Source: Marinobacter orientalis
Lineage (GTDB): Bacteria; Pseudomonadota; Gammaproteobacteria; Pseudomonadales; Oleiphilaceae
Direction of reading: 5' to 3'
Assembly (NCBI RefSeq): GCF_004792665.1
Contig: NZ_SRZX01000001.1
Span: 1,364,001-1,428,000 of the forward strand
DNA: 64,000 nt
This document shows positions 49,276 through 58,329 of the stretch, in pieces; positions within the stretch are counted from its first letter, which is position 1; each line of letters starts with the position of its first letter. A program made the position numbers and the translations under genes. A model generated the notes under the pieces. The model searched no databases and was not told the origin of the DNA. It was given only the letters and a program-made list of their open reading frames with translations.

Positions 49276-52200
49276 GGCGCCGCCGTGGTGTAATCGGTTT
49301 CTTTGTACACCACCGGGTCGCCGCCAATCTGGTGATGCTGATGATGCTGCTTGGCGGCACCCTGGCGCTGACCAGGATGAATATCCAGTTCTTTCCCAAC
49401 TTTGCCCTGGATATTGTCAGCGTACGGGTGGTGTGGAGCGGTGCCTCTGCCGAAGACGTGGAGCAGGGCATCACCAACCCGCTGGAGCAGCGCTTGCGCA
49501 GCGTCCAGGGGCTGAAAAAGATGACATCCACCTCCGCCCAGGGGGTGTCGTCCATCACCCTGGAATTCACCGAGAATACCAACCCTATCCAGGCCCTGGA
49601 TGATGTGCGCCAGCAGGTGGATGAGTTCACCAACCTGCCAGCGGAAGCGGAAGAACCCCAGGTAACCCGGTTTGAGCGATACGAACCCGTCGGCCGGTTG
49701 CTGGTTTATGGTGACATGGATCGATCAGAGCTGCGGCAACTGGCTTACCGATACGAGGATGAGCTGCTGTCACGGGGCATCGACCGGGTATCCATTCGCG
49801 GCCTGCCGGAGCAGCAGATCAGCATTGATGTGCCGGTGGAACGCCTGGAAGCCCTGGGCCTGTCCCTCGATCGGATTGCTGACCGCGTAGGGGCCATCTC
49901 CCGCGACCTGCCTGCCGGCATGATGGGGCAGCAGGACGCCACCCGCGAGCTCCGGTCGGTGGAGCAGCGTCGCAGCCCCCAGGCCTTTGAAACCATACCG
50001 GTGCTCAGCGACGAACGCACACAGCTGAACCTTGGCGACATTGCCATTATCCGCCAGGAAGCGCGGGAAAGTCAGGTCAAGCTTACCCGCAATGGTTACC
50101 CTGCGGTGGAGCTCCAGCTCCAGCGCGCCGAGGACGGCAACTCCCTGGAAGCCGCCGGGGTGCTTGAGAACTGGCTGGCGGATACCCGGCCGGTGCTGCC
50201 TCCTTCCGTTGAACTGGAAGTCTATGACGAAACCTGGCAACTACTGGATGACCGCATTTCACTGCTGATCAAGAACGGTTTGGGCGGCCTGGTTCTGGTC
50301 ATTATCCTGCTGTACCTGTTTCTTCCGGGCCGGGTAGCCCTCTGGGTTGCCATTGGCATTCCCACCGCCTTTCTGGCGGCGCTGGCAGTGCTCTGGGGTA
50401 TCGGCGGCTCCATCAACATGATTTCCCTGTTTGCACTGATCATGGCGCTGGGGGTCATTGTTGACGATGCCATTGTGGTGGGGGAGGACGCCGACGCCCA
50501 TGCCCGCATGGGAGAGGAGTCCATCTATGCCTCGGAGGGGGCTGCGAAGCGCATGGTGTGGCCGGTTCTGGCGTCGTCACTGACCACCGTGGCGGCGTTC
50601 ATGCCGCTGCTGGTGGTGGGCGGTGTCATTGGCAATATTCTCGGGGATATTCCCCTGGTGATGATCTGCGTACTGATTGCCTCGCTGCTGGAGTGCTTTA
50701 TCGTGCTGCCGGCTCACCTGCGCCACGCTTTTACCCCCGGCAAGCGCAAACAGTCAGATCCCGGCCCCATAGAACGCGTGCGTAAACGGTTTGAAACAGG
50801 CTTTGACCGCTTCCGGGAAGGCCCTTTCCGCAGGGCCTCCCGTTACACCCTCCAGCATCGTGGCATCACTCTGGCCACCGCTCTGGCGGTGGCTTTGTTG
50901 ACGGTGGGGCTGCTGGCGGGCGGCCGGCTGGGATTCAATTTCTTTCCGACCCCCGAGCCTTCGGTGCTCTATGCCAATGCCAGCTTCGTGGCTGGCACCA
51001 ACCGGGGAACCGTGGATGATTTTGTCGCTGAAATGCAGCAGACACTGAACGAAACCGAAGCGGCACTGGGCGGTGACCTGATCCTGCATGCCGTTGCCAA
51101 CCACGGCACGACCCAGGGTGCGGAGGGCACAACGCGAACCGGGGACGAACTGGGCTCCATCCTGGTGGAACTGGTGCCCTCGGATCGGCGCCAGGTACGC
51201 AACCCGGAATTCATCACTGCCTGGCGGGATCGCCTGGATCTTCCCGCCGGACTGGATAACCTGACCATCTCTGAGCGCCAGTCCGGCCCGCCGGGTAAGG
51301 ATGTGAACGTACGGCTGATGGGGGAGCACGCCATTGATCTGAAACAGGCTGCCGAGTCCCTCAACGAATCCCTGCGCTCGTTGCCCGGCGTACTTGATAC
51401 CGAGGACGATATGCCCTGGGGGCGGGAACAGCTGATTTACCAGGTCAGCGCCCATGGTGAAGCCTTGGGCCTGACCACCGAGAACCTGGGTGGGCAGTTG
51501 CGGGCTGCGTTTGACGGCCGCATTGCCCAGATTTACCAGGACGGGCGGGATGAGGTGGAAGTGCGGGTGCAACTGCCCCGTGAGCAGCGTGAAAGCATGG
51601 CCACCCTGTCGCAGCTGACAGTGCGGATACCGGACGGGCGTTTTGTGCCGCTGACTCAGGTCATGAACCTGGATCACCGCCAGGGCTTTCAGGCACTGCG
51701 GCACGCAGAGGGGGAACTGGCGGTTGAGGTTACAGCCTCTCTCAATACCCGTATCAGCACGGCCGACCAGATCATCGCCAGCCTGGAAGAGGAAGTGCTG
51801 CCGTCGCTGGCCAGCCAGTACAACCTGCGCTACAGCTTTGAAGGGCGGGCAGCGGACCAGCGCGAAACCATGGACGACATGAAAACCGGCCTGATCATCG
51901 GCCTGGGCCTGATGTACGTGGTGCTGGCCTGGGTGTTCGCTTCCTGGAGCATGCCGGTGATAGTGATGGCCATTATTCCCTTTGCGTTGGTGGGTGGGCT
52001 GATCGGCCACTGGTTGATGGGCCTGCAACTCACCATACTCTCGCTGTTCGGGCTGTTTGGTCTGTCCGGCATTGTGGTGAATAACGCGATCATTCTGGTC
52101 GCTTTCTACAACCAGCAGCGGAAGAAAGGCCTGGGCATTACCGATGCCCTCAACGAGGCCGCCGTGCAGCGGGTGCGCGCAGTTCTGCTCACCTCCCTGA

Positions 52201-52418
52201 CCACGATTGGCGGCCTGCTGCCGCTGCTGTTTGAAACCTCGCTACAGGCCCAGTTCCTGATTCCCATGGCGACGTCCATCGCCTTTGGTCTCGGGCTGTC
52301 GACACTGCTGGTGCTGGCTGTGATTCCGGTGTTGCTGTCCTATCTCGAACAGTTCCGGGAATGGCGTGCCTACCGCCGGGGTGAAGATCCGGAACCAACC
52401 ATTCAGCGGAGCGTATGA
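49272..52418 (+). CDS. RND efflux pump inner-membrane subunit (system 3)
   Basis: This 1048-residue pump belongs to the hydrophobe/amphiphile exporter-like RND group. The N-terminus has MNIQFFPNFALDIVSVRVVWSGASAEDVEQGITNPLE, the proton-relay Asp pair is in FALIMALGVIVDDAIVVGEDADAHARM, and the second-half signature is LFGLSGIVVNNAIILVAFYNQQRKKG. The ATG overlaps the adaptor stop by 4 bases and its end overlaps the ABC ATPase start by 4 bases. No TolC-like gene is adjacent. Members with GEDADAHARM-like helices often sit beside ABC or lipid-related genes, in my recollection. It could move lipids or amphiphiles with the downstream proteins rather than drugs. Confidence 0.92.
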   Translation: MRRRRGVIGFFVHHRVAANLVMLMMLLGGTLALTRMNIQFFPNFALDIVSVRVVWSGASAEDVEQGITNPLEQRLRSVQGLKKMTSTSAQGVSSITLEFTENTNPIQALDDVRQQVDEFTNLPAEAEEPQVTRFERYEPVGRLLVYGDMDRSELRQLAYRYEDELLSRGIDRVSIRGLPEQQISIDVPVERLEALGLSLDRIADRVGAISRDLPAGMMGQQDATRELRSVEQRRSPQAFETIPVLSDERTQLNLGDIAIIRQEARESQVKLTRNGYPAVELQLQRAEDGNSLEAAGVLENWLADTRPVLPPSVELEVYDETWQLLDDRISLLIKNGLGGLVLVIILLYLFLPGRVALWVAIGIPTAFLAALAVLWGIGGSINMISLFALIMALGVIVDDAIVVGEDADAHARMGEESIYASEGAAKRMVWPVLASSLTTVAAFMPLLVVGGVIGNILGDIPLVMICVLIASLLECFIVLPAHLRHAFTPGKRKQSDPGPIERVRKRFETGFDRFREGPFRRASRYTLQHRGITLATALAVALLTVGLLAGGRLGFNFFPTPEPSVLYANASFVAGTNRGTVDDFVAEMQQTLNETEAALGGDLILHAVANHGTTQGAEGTTRTGDELGSILVELVPSDRRQVRNPEFITAWRDRLDLPAGLDNLTISERQSGPPGKDVNVRLMGEHAIDLKQAAESLNESLRSLPGVLDTEDDMPWGREQLIYQVSAHGEALGLTTENLGGQLRAAFDGRIAQIYQDGRDEVEVRVQLPREQRESMATLSQLTVRIPDGRFVPLTQVMNLDHRQGFQALRHAEGELAVEVTASLNTRISTADQIIASLEEEVLPSLASQYNLRYSFEGRAADQRETMDDMKTGLIIGLGLMYVVLAWVFASWSMPVIVMAIIPFALVGGLIGHWLMGLQLTILSLFGLFGLSGIVVNNAIILVAFYNQQRKKGLGITDALNEAAVQRVRAVLLTSLTTIGGLLPLLFETSLQAQFLIPMATSIAFGLGLSTLLVLAVIPVLLSYLEQFREWRAYRRGEDPEPTIQRSV

Positions 52419-53101
52419 TGGCGGATCCTGTTCTGGTCGTTGAACGGTTAAGCAAAAGGTTCAGCAGCGGTGGCCAGCCGGTCACTGTTCTGACAGACCT
52501 GTCGTTCAATCTTGCCAAGGGTGAGTCACTGGCTGTTGTCGGCCGCTCGGGTTCTGGCAAGAGTACCCTGCTGAACCTGCTGTGCGGCCTGCAGGTGCCG
52601 GATAAGGGAAACATCACGGTGACAGGAGAATCATTCAGCGAATCGGTAAATTCCGACTCCGATGCGCGCTGGACCGAACTGCGACGCCGCTCGATCGGTG
52701 TGGTATTCCAGCAGGCAAACCTGATGCCGGCACTGTCCCTGGAGGACAACGTGCGCCTGCGGTCGCATCTCGCCGGGCACGCCGCTGGCCACGAGCGCGG
52801 GTGGCTGGAACGGCTGGGAATTGGTGCAGAGGCGGACCGGTACCCGGACCAGGTTTCCGGTGGTCAGGCACAACGGGCCGCACTGGCTATGGTGTTTGCC
52901 ATGGCGCCGGCGGTAATACTGGCAGACGAGCCCACCGGTAGCCTTGATCGTAACACCGCCGATGAGGTGGCTGACTGCCTGTTCGCCATGCAACGGGATA
53001 GCGGATGCGCTTTGGTGCTTGCCACCCATGACCGGGAACTGGCGTCACGCTGTGATCACCTGCTCGACCTTAGCGCCCTCCATCTGGGTGGTACCGACTG
53101 A
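52415..53101 (+). CDS. ABC transporter ATP-binding protein, AttE/LolD-like
   Basis: The 228-residue ATPase has Walker A GRSGSGKST, the signature VSGGQAQRAALAMVFA, Walker B VILADEPTGSLD and a switch His in LATHDRELA, all intact. The order and short length fit the LolD/MacB/AttE class that pairs with FtsX-type permeases, where ATP hydrolysis drives mechanotransmission rather than substrate passage. Its start (52415, with a second ATG at 52418) overlaps the pump stop by 4 bases, and the permease gene begins 3 bases after its stop. The local context with an AttH-like lipoprotein favours the AttE assignment over LolD. Confidence 0.9.
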   Translation: MMADPVLVVERLSKRFSSGGQPVTVLTDLSFNLAKGESLAVVGRSGSGKSTLLNLLCGLQVPDKGNITVTGESFSESVNSDSDARWTELRRRSIGVVFQQANLMPALSLEDNVRLRSHLAGHAAGHERGWLERLGIGAEADRYPDQVSGGQAQRAALAMVFAMAPAVILADEPTGSLDRNTADEVADCLFAMQRDSGCALVLATHDRELASRCDHLLDLSALHLGGTD

Positions 53102-53104
53102 ACC

Positions 53105-55360
53105 ATGATGCTGGTCCGCGCTTTCGTCAGCCATTATCGCCGCCATCCGTTCCAGCTGGCGGCGCTGGCGTTGATGATTGTGCTGGCTACCATGCTGTGG
53201 ACAGGTGTCACCGTGCTGACGGACCAGGCCCGTAACAGCCTGTTCCAGAGTGAAGAAGCTGTGGCCGCCGGTGTCCATGTGGTGCGCACCGATGGTCGGC
53301 CTGTCAGGGTGGAAGACTTTGCCGAGCTGCGAATGGCCGGCCTGTGTGTCGCGCCCTGGCTGGAAGTAAGACGCCCGCCTCCCGCGGGGCGGGTTATCGG
53401 TATTGATCCCCTGGCGATGGGCTGCTTCGGCAAGGCCGCTCCCGGCGGCAATCGGGGCGAACTCGACGGCGCGCCATTTCTCGATATCAGCGCAGCCGTG
53501 AGGCTTGCCCGCGAAGGGTACGACAGCCGGCTGTATCTGCTTGCCAGCACTGAAAACGAGACCCTGCCCCAGGGCTACGCCCTGCGCGAATTTTCGCTGG
53601 GCCCGTCCACGGGTGAGCTGGCGGACAGCTTCCTGCTCAATCTGGATGCCCTCAGCCTGCTGGTGCTGCTGATTACCGGCCTGCTGGTGCGCAGTGTACA
53701 TCGTCTGGGCATTGCCCAGCGGCAGGACAGCTTTGACCTGCTGTTCCGGTTCGGGGTGCCGGGCCGGCGAGTACGGCAGCTGCTGGCCCTGGAGCTGGTG
53801 GTGCTGACCGGTGTCTGTGTGCTGCCGGGCCTCTGGCTGGGAACGCAACTGGCGGCAATACTGGGTGGCGGTTTCGGGCAGGCCCTGAACAGCCTGTTTG
53901 ATGTGAATCTCTATGCCGGAGCTGCAGAATCTCTGCCGTGGCAGGCCGCCGCAGTCATGGTCTTGCTGGTGCTGGCGGTTTGCCTGGTGGACTGGCTGGT
54001 GCCGCGGCGGTGGCAGCGCGCCGTCAGTTCCGCCCGTGGACGCCTGCTTGCGGTGCTGGTTCTGTTTGCGGGGTTGGCAGGTGTTGCTCTGGCCCCGGAC
54101 CTGGCCGGGGTTTTTGCAGGCACGGCAGTGGTGTTTGTTGCCGCTGGCTGGCTTACGCCGGGGCTGCTGGCTTTATCGGCGCAAAAGCTGTCCGACGGTA
54201 CCGATCTGGACGGAAGCGGTCCGCTCACACGCTGGCGGCGCCGGGAACTGGCGGTAATGTTCGGCCATCTGGCGCTACCGGTGGTGGCACTGCAGTTCGC
54301 CATGGCAACGGTGTTGGCAGTGCAGGCGCTGGTGACAACTTTTGAAAGTACCTTCGACGACTGGCTCGCCCAACGTCTGGAGGCGGAGTTCTATGTGGAG
54401 GTGCCGGCCGGGGCGGATGCCGGTCTGGCGGCGGAACGCTTGCAGAACCTGGAAGGCATTGGGCCCTGGCATCGGGTGACCCGTGGCGAGGCGGTCATCA
54501 GTGACGAAGGCGCTGCCGGTGAAGATAAAACTGCTGTCGTTGATCTTTTTGCACTGACACCGGTCAGCGAGCTGGTCGTGGACTGGACCCTGCTGGCAAG
54601 CATGGAGCGGCCCTGGCAGCGGCTTGCGCAGGGCGCAGTGATGGTTAATGAGCAGTTGGCCCGACGTCATCAGCTTGAGCTGGGTGATACCCTGGAGTTT
54701 CGGGTGGCGGATACCGAGATGGGTGCGAATATAGTGGCGGTCTATGCCGATTACGGCCGCCCCGCGGGAGAAATATTGGTGTCGGGGTCAGCACTGCCGG
54801 AGGATTTCAGCGCCCGTTTCGAGAGTTTCTCGGTGAATCCCGGCGAGTGGGCCATGGCAGAGATCAGTGAACAGCTGGCGGACGTCTGGAACGTATCCGA
54901 CGTCACCGTCAGGGATAATGCCAGCATCCACGCTCTGGCATCGCAGGTGTTCGGCCAGACTTTCCTGCTCACCCGCGCCATCAGCCTGCTGACGCTGGTG
55001 CTCGCCGCGGTCGCTTTGCTGATCATGAGCTGGGTGTTTTTCTCTACCCGGGCCTGGTACTTCCGCTTGCTTGGCATCTGGGGGCTGCCGGCCGGAGCCA
55101 TTCACCACCAGCTCCGGCGCCTGTCGGTCACTCTGACCCTGGCCGTTACCATAACCGCTATACCGCTGGGTATCTGGCTGACCTGGGTGCTGGTCAGCCG
55201 AATCAATCCGCTGGCGTTTGGCTGGTCACTGCCGATGGACCTGTATCCCCTGTTCTGGCTGGAATTGGGCCTGATAGCCGTGGTAACAGGCCTGGTGGTT
55301 GCCTATCTGATGCGCTGGCAACTGGTTCAGCGGGAAAATGGAAAACAGGTGAAATCATGA
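53105..55360 (+). CDS. FtsX-like ABC permease, AttF/AttG-like
   Basis: The 751-residue inner-membrane protein has two FtsX-type units in one chain: an N-terminal helix (FQLAALALMIVLATMLW), a periplasmic region, a block of membrane helices from about 180 to 350, then a second periplasmic domain and a final membrane block at about 620-740. It resembles the AttF/AttG permeases of AttEFGH-type systems fused into one protein. Such permeases couple ATP use to periplasmic movement and usually act on lipids or lipoproteins. It follows the ATPase gene by 3 bases and overlaps the lipoprotein gene by 4 (ATGA). Substrate is unknown. Confidence 0.87.
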   Translation: MMLVRAFVSHYRRHPFQLAALALMIVLATMLWTGVTVLTDQARNSLFQSEEAVAAGVHVVRTDGRPVRVEDFAELRMAGLCVAPWLEVRRPPPAGRVIGIDPLAMGCFGKAAPGGNRGELDGAPFLDISAAVRLAREGYDSRLYLLASTENETLPQGYALREFSLGPSTGELADSFLLNLDALSLLVLLITGLLVRSVHRLGIAQRQDSFDLLFRFGVPGRRVRQLLALELVVLTGVCVLPGLWLGTQLAAILGGGFGQALNSLFDVNLYAGAAESLPWQAAAVMVLLVLAVCLVDWLVPRRWQRAVSSARGRLLAVLVLFAGLAGVALAPDLAGVFAGTAVVFVAAGWLTPGLLALSAQKLSDGTDLDGSGPLTRWRRRELAVMFGHLALPVVALQFAMATVLAVQALVTTFESTFDDWLAQRLEAEFYVEVPAGADAGLAAERLQNLEGIGPWHRVTRGEAVISDEGAAGEDKTAVVDLFALTPVSELVVDWTLLASMERPWQRLAQGAVMVNEQLARRHQLELGDTLEFRVADTEMGANIVAVYADYGRPAGEILVSGSALPEDFSARFESFSVNPGEWAMAEISEQLADVWNVSDVTVRDNASIHALASQVFGQTFLLTRAISLLTLVLAAVALLIMSWVFFSTRAWYFRLLGIWGLPAGAIHHQLRRLSVTLTLAVTITAIPLGIWLTWVLVSRINPLAFGWSLPMDLYPLFWLELGLIAVVTGLVVAYLMRWQLVQRENGKQVKS

Positions 55361-56457
55361 GAGTGCTTTCCGGCGTTATTGTAATGCTGTTCGCTGCTGT
55401 TGCAGCAGGCTGCTCGGATTCCCCGGGCGATGACGGCTTTGCCGGCCTCGCCAAACAGATGGGAGACTCGGAGGAATCCGGATTTCTGCAACCACGGCCC
55501 GGCAATACCCTGACCTTTCCCGAAGACTGGGGGTCTCATCCGCAACACCGTATTGAGTGGTGGTATCTCACTGCCAACCTGGAAACCCCGGAAGGCAAAC
55601 CCGTTGGCGTGCAATGGACCCAGTTCCGCCAGGCCCTGCAACCCCGAGCGGCCGAAACCGCTCCGCCCGATCCCGGGGCCTGGCCCCTGGAAGCAGCCTG
55701 GATGGCCCATGGCGCGGTCTCGTTCGAGGGCGGGCATTGGTTCACGGAGAAACTTGCCAGAGGCGATGTGGGCCATGCGGGCGCCACGGCAGAACCCTTT
55801 CAGGTGTGGCTGGATGACTGGCGGCTGGAATCGGTGCCGGGCTCCGCTGATTGGCGCCTGCAGGCGAGTGGCAATGACTGGAGCTACGACCTGCGGCTCA
55901 GGAATACCAGCGATGTGGTCATGCACGGCAATGAAGGCTTCAGTGCCAAGTCTGCCAGCGGTGAGGGGACCATGTATTTCAGTGTGGTGGATTTGCAGAT
56001 TGAGGGCACCGTAACGCTCGCAGATGAAACCCTGGAGGTATCCGGTAAAGGCTGGTTTGACCGTGAGTGGAGCAGCCAGTTTCTGAAGGCGGGACAGCAG
56101 GGCTGGGACTGGTTTGCCCTGCACCTGGCCGGTGGCGAAAAGCTGATGGCGTTTCGTCTGTGGGAAAAGGATGACACCTATCTGTCCGGCAGCTGGATAA
56201 ACGCCAACGGTGACGTGGAGGTGCTGGGTAATGAAGACCTGACACTGGCTGCGATCAACTGGCGCGAAACGCCGCAGGGTCGCATACCCGTGGCCTGGCG
56301 ACTGAGGGTTCCGGCACAGGAAGTGGACCTGACCATCTCAGCGCCGGCGGGCAACTACTGGAACAGCGGGCTCTATCGGTATTGGGAAAGCCCGGTATCC
56401 ATTACCGGCTCCCACGACGGCGTGGGTTATATGGAGCTGACCGGCTACAGCGATTGA
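55357..56457 (+). CDS. AttH/CrtC-like lipocalin-domain lipoprotein
   Basis: The 366-residue protein has a lipoprotein signal with lipobox AAGC (Cys19) followed by SDSPGDDGF. The +2 Ser would normally allow outer-membrane sorting. The rest is a lipocalin-like double domain of the AttH/CrtC (hydroxyneurosporene-synthase-like) family: HRIEWWYLTANLETPEGKPVGVQWTQFRQAL, HGAVSFEGGHWFTEKLARG, and GKGWFDREWSSQFL with GWDWFALHLAGG. In CrtC this fold hydrates carotenoids, but AttH members of transport operons are not known enzymes. It closes the five-gene run and may bind a hydrophobic ligand handed on by the ABC permease. Both an enzymatic and a carrier role remain possible. Confidence 0.87.
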   Translation: MRVLSGVIVMLFAAVAAGCSDSPGDDGFAGLAKQMGDSEESGFLQPRPGNTLTFPEDWGSHPQHRIEWWYLTANLETPEGKPVGVQWTQFRQALQPRAAETAPPDPGAWPLEAAWMAHGAVSFEGGHWFTEKLARGDVGHAGATAEPFQVWLDDWRLESVPGSADWRLQASGNDWSYDLRLRNTSDVVMHGNEGFSAKSASGEGTMYFSVVDLQIEGTVTLADETLEVSGKGWFDREWSSQFLKAGQQGWDWFALHLAGGEKLMAFRLWEKDDTYLSGSWINANGDVEVLGNEDLTLAAINWRETPQGRIPVAWRLRVPAQEVDLTISAPAGNYWNSGLYRYWESPVSITGSHDGVGYMELTGYSD

Positions 56458-56518
56458 GGCCTGAGCTGTCCCGACTACCCTTGAGGCGCACAGAAGTTAA
56501 CGGTTGCTCATCAGGGGG

Positions 56519-56938
56519 TCAGTCAGTATCCGCAAGCGATTGCGTCTCTGTTTGATGGTCTTTCCACGCGGCGAAGCGCAGAAGGTCGGATTCCACCAGG
56601 GCCAGGCATGCCGCCACCACACCAAAGTCATCCAGAAAACCTATCCCGAACAACACGTCCGGAATCAGATCCAGGGGGTTGAGTACATAAATGAGAGCAC
56701 CGGCAATGGCGGCAATACTCTTCCATGGCACATCGCGGTAGTTGCCCTGCCAATAGTCCCGCAGCATGGTAAACATCAGGCGGATGTCGGTGCTGAAACG
56801 GCTCAGTTTGCCACTTTTCCTGACCTTGTCCTCGATAGCTCGCTGACGGTCGAGCAGGTCGGCTACATCGTCCCGCTGGACCTTGCCGGCCTCGGTATTC
56901 AACTGTTCGTTTGCCTTGCGATTGCTAAAAGTTGCCAT
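56519..56938 (-). CDS. YkvA-like DUF1232 membrane-associated protein
   Basis: The 139-residue protein contains the DUF1232/YkvA core (about 60-120, with WKSIAAIAGALIYVLNPLDLIPDVLFGIGFLDDFGVVAACLALV), a short amphipathic or membrane-associated helix pair seen across bacteria without a known function. The N-terminus is polar and helical (NRKANEQLNTEAGKVQRDDVADLLDRQRAIEDK). It is convergent with the AttH-like gene, 61 bases apart, and divergent from the fructosamine-kinase-family gene. The NPLDLIPD motif is the recognisable landmark. No function is assigned. Confidence 0.88.
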   Translation of the reverse strand: MATFSNRKANEQLNTEAGKVQRDDVADLLDRQRAIEDKVRKSGKLSRFSTDIRLMFTMLRDYWQGNYRDVPWKSIAAIAGALIYVLNPLDLIPDVLFGIGFLDDFGVVAACLALVESDLLRFAAWKDHQTETQSLADTD

Positions 56939-57045
56939 TGGCTGTTACCTGTCGTGAATTACCTTGCCAGATCCATCATCCATCAAGCGCCCGCCAAAAC
57001 CAAGGGGTTTGCGCGGTGTTTCCTTATCGTGGTTATACTAAGAAT

Positions 57046-57801
57046 ATGGCCGATTTCATCAAACACAATCCCACGTCCTTTCCCACTGCCCTTTTCTGCG
57101 AGGCAAAGGGTCTTGAAGCACTGTCAGAGGCCCTTGAGGCCGCTGGTGTCAGCGAATTGCGTGTTCCGGAGGTGAAGTCCGTTTCAGAGCGGGAGCTGGT
57201 TATCCCAAGGATCAACCCCGGCCCCGCAAGCGATGCTGCCATGACAATGCTGGGCGAGGGGCTGGCCCGGATGCATGGGGTTCGTCAGGCTCACTACGGG
57301 TTTGATAGTGACAACATGATCGGATTGTCACCGCAAAAAAATCGCCTGACGGACGATTGGGGCGACTTTTTCCTGAATGACCGGCTGGGTGTGCAGGTTG
57401 GAATGATCGGCAACCGGCAGGTACGGAAGCAATTCGAGGGCGTGCTGAAAAACAGCGGTTCAGCGCTCTCGCAATTCCTCAATGAGCACTGCGATCACCC
57501 CAGTCTCCTTCACGGTGATCTCTGGTCCGGCAATGTGCTGTTCGACAGCGACGGTCCCTGGCTCATTGACCCTGCGGTCTACTATGGTGACCGGGAAGCA
57601 GATATCGCCATGACCGAGCTTTTCGGCGGCTTTTCAACGGCATTTTACGCCGCCTACGATCGGGTTTATCCGAGGACGGCGGTCTATGACACCAAGCGGG
57701 CTGTCTATAACCTCTATCACACTCTCAACCACTACAACCTGTTCGGAACCTCTTACCTCGATGCCTGTCGACGCAATCTCAGGGTGATCGAAACGATGTG
57801 A
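57046..57801 (+). CDS. Fructosamine-kinase-family protein
   Basis: The 251-residue protein belongs to the fructosamine kinase / ketosamine-3-kinase family, which phosphorylates sugar-lysine adducts so that they fall apart (deglycation). The protein-kinase-like catalytic loop is LHGDLWSGNVLF, and the metal-binding Asp follows in LIDPAVYYGDREADIAMTELFGGF. The usual longer N-lobe of bacterial members (about 290 residues in total) is shortened, and the nucleotide-lysine is not clear by eye. ATG at 57046 is chosen over the earlier in-frame start at 56932, which precedes unrelated residues overlapping the divergent gene. It is a monocistronic gene. Aminoglycoside-phosphotransferase relatives are an alternative but less likely. 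Confidence 0.88.
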   Translation: MADFIKHNPTSFPTALFCEAKGLEALSEALEAAGVSELRVPEVKSVSERELVIPRINPGPASDAAMTMLGEGLARMHGVRQAHYGFDSDNMIGLSPQKNRLTDDWGDFFLNDRLGVQVGMIGNRQVRKQFEGVLKNSGSALSQFLNEHCDHPSLLHGDLWSGNVLFDSDGPWLIDPAVYYGDREADIAMTELFGGFSTAFYAAYDRVYPRTAVYDTKRAVYNLYHTLNHYNLFGTSYLDACRRNLRVIETM

Positions 57802-57810
57802 TGGTGGCGG

Positions 57811-58299
57811 CTACCACCATGCCTTGCCCCACATTTCCGGGTTGGCCCAGTTGTCGGGGTTGTTCCAGGCGCGTTTGTGGTTGTAGCTGTCGATGTTGTA
57901 GGTGTAAAGGATTGACGGGTTGGTTTCGTCCTCCAGCTCCGCCTGACGACGGAAACCCAGCCCGATGAAATCGGTAAATGTCCACTCGGGACTGTTTGCC
58001 TCCACCACCACCGCAATCTGGTGGGTGCCGTAGTTGCGGAGCTGGCCCAGCAGGACTTCTCCCTGTTCGTGGCGCAGGTGTTCCAGGGTATCGGTGATCA
58101 GCGCCAGGTCCTGGGTCTGAGGGAGGGGGAAAGCATCGTTAGGGGAACCGGAGTCCAGCCTGGTCATGGCAGAATCGCCATGGTGCTGGCACCAGTGATT
58201 GCCCACTTCCCCGGCCACCCTGCCGCAGACCACCAGAGTGCCGGGCTGGCAGGTATCAATAATGCGGGCAAGAGCTTGTCGGGTTGTGGGCATGGTCAA
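57811..58299 (-). CDS. DUF6231-like conserved hypothetical protein
   Basis: The 162-residue protein looks like the DUF6231 group of pseudomonads and relatives, as I recall it; no function is known. It starts with MTMPTTRQALARIIDTCQPGTLVVCG, then a hydrophobic-polar alternation with DLALITDTLEHLRHEQGEVLLGQLRNYGTHQIAVVV that recalls a class I methyltransferase-like fold with a degenerate SAM site. The Trp/Asn-rich tail NNPDNWANPEMWGKAWW is distinctive. It lies 30 bases downstream of the cryptochrome gene on the same strand, so it may be cotranscribed. Its stop codon sits inside a 7-bp hairpin (57801-57820) shared with the convergent gene end. Confidence 0.72.
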   Translation of the reverse strand: MTMPTTRQALARIIDTCQPGTLVVCGRVAGEVGNHWCQHHGDSAMTRLDSGSPNDAFPLPQTQDLALITDTLEHLRHEQGEVLLGQLRNYGTHQIAVVVEANSPEWTFTDFIGLGFRRQAELEDETNPSILYTYNIDSYNHKRAWNNPDNWANPEMWGKAWW

Positions 58300-58329
58300 G
58301 GCTATTCTCCGGGGATTGTATAGCCAGTA

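Noticed and set aside
50754..52028. A 424-codon minus-strand frame inside RND pump system 3
   Set aside because: It is antisense to intact RND motifs and lacks any recognisable domain.
57801..57820. ATGGTGG-CGGCTA-CCACCAT hairpin at the convergent ends of the fructosamine-kinase and DUF6231-like genes
   Set aside because: Only a 7-bp stem without a T-run, and it includes coding bases; not called as a terminator.
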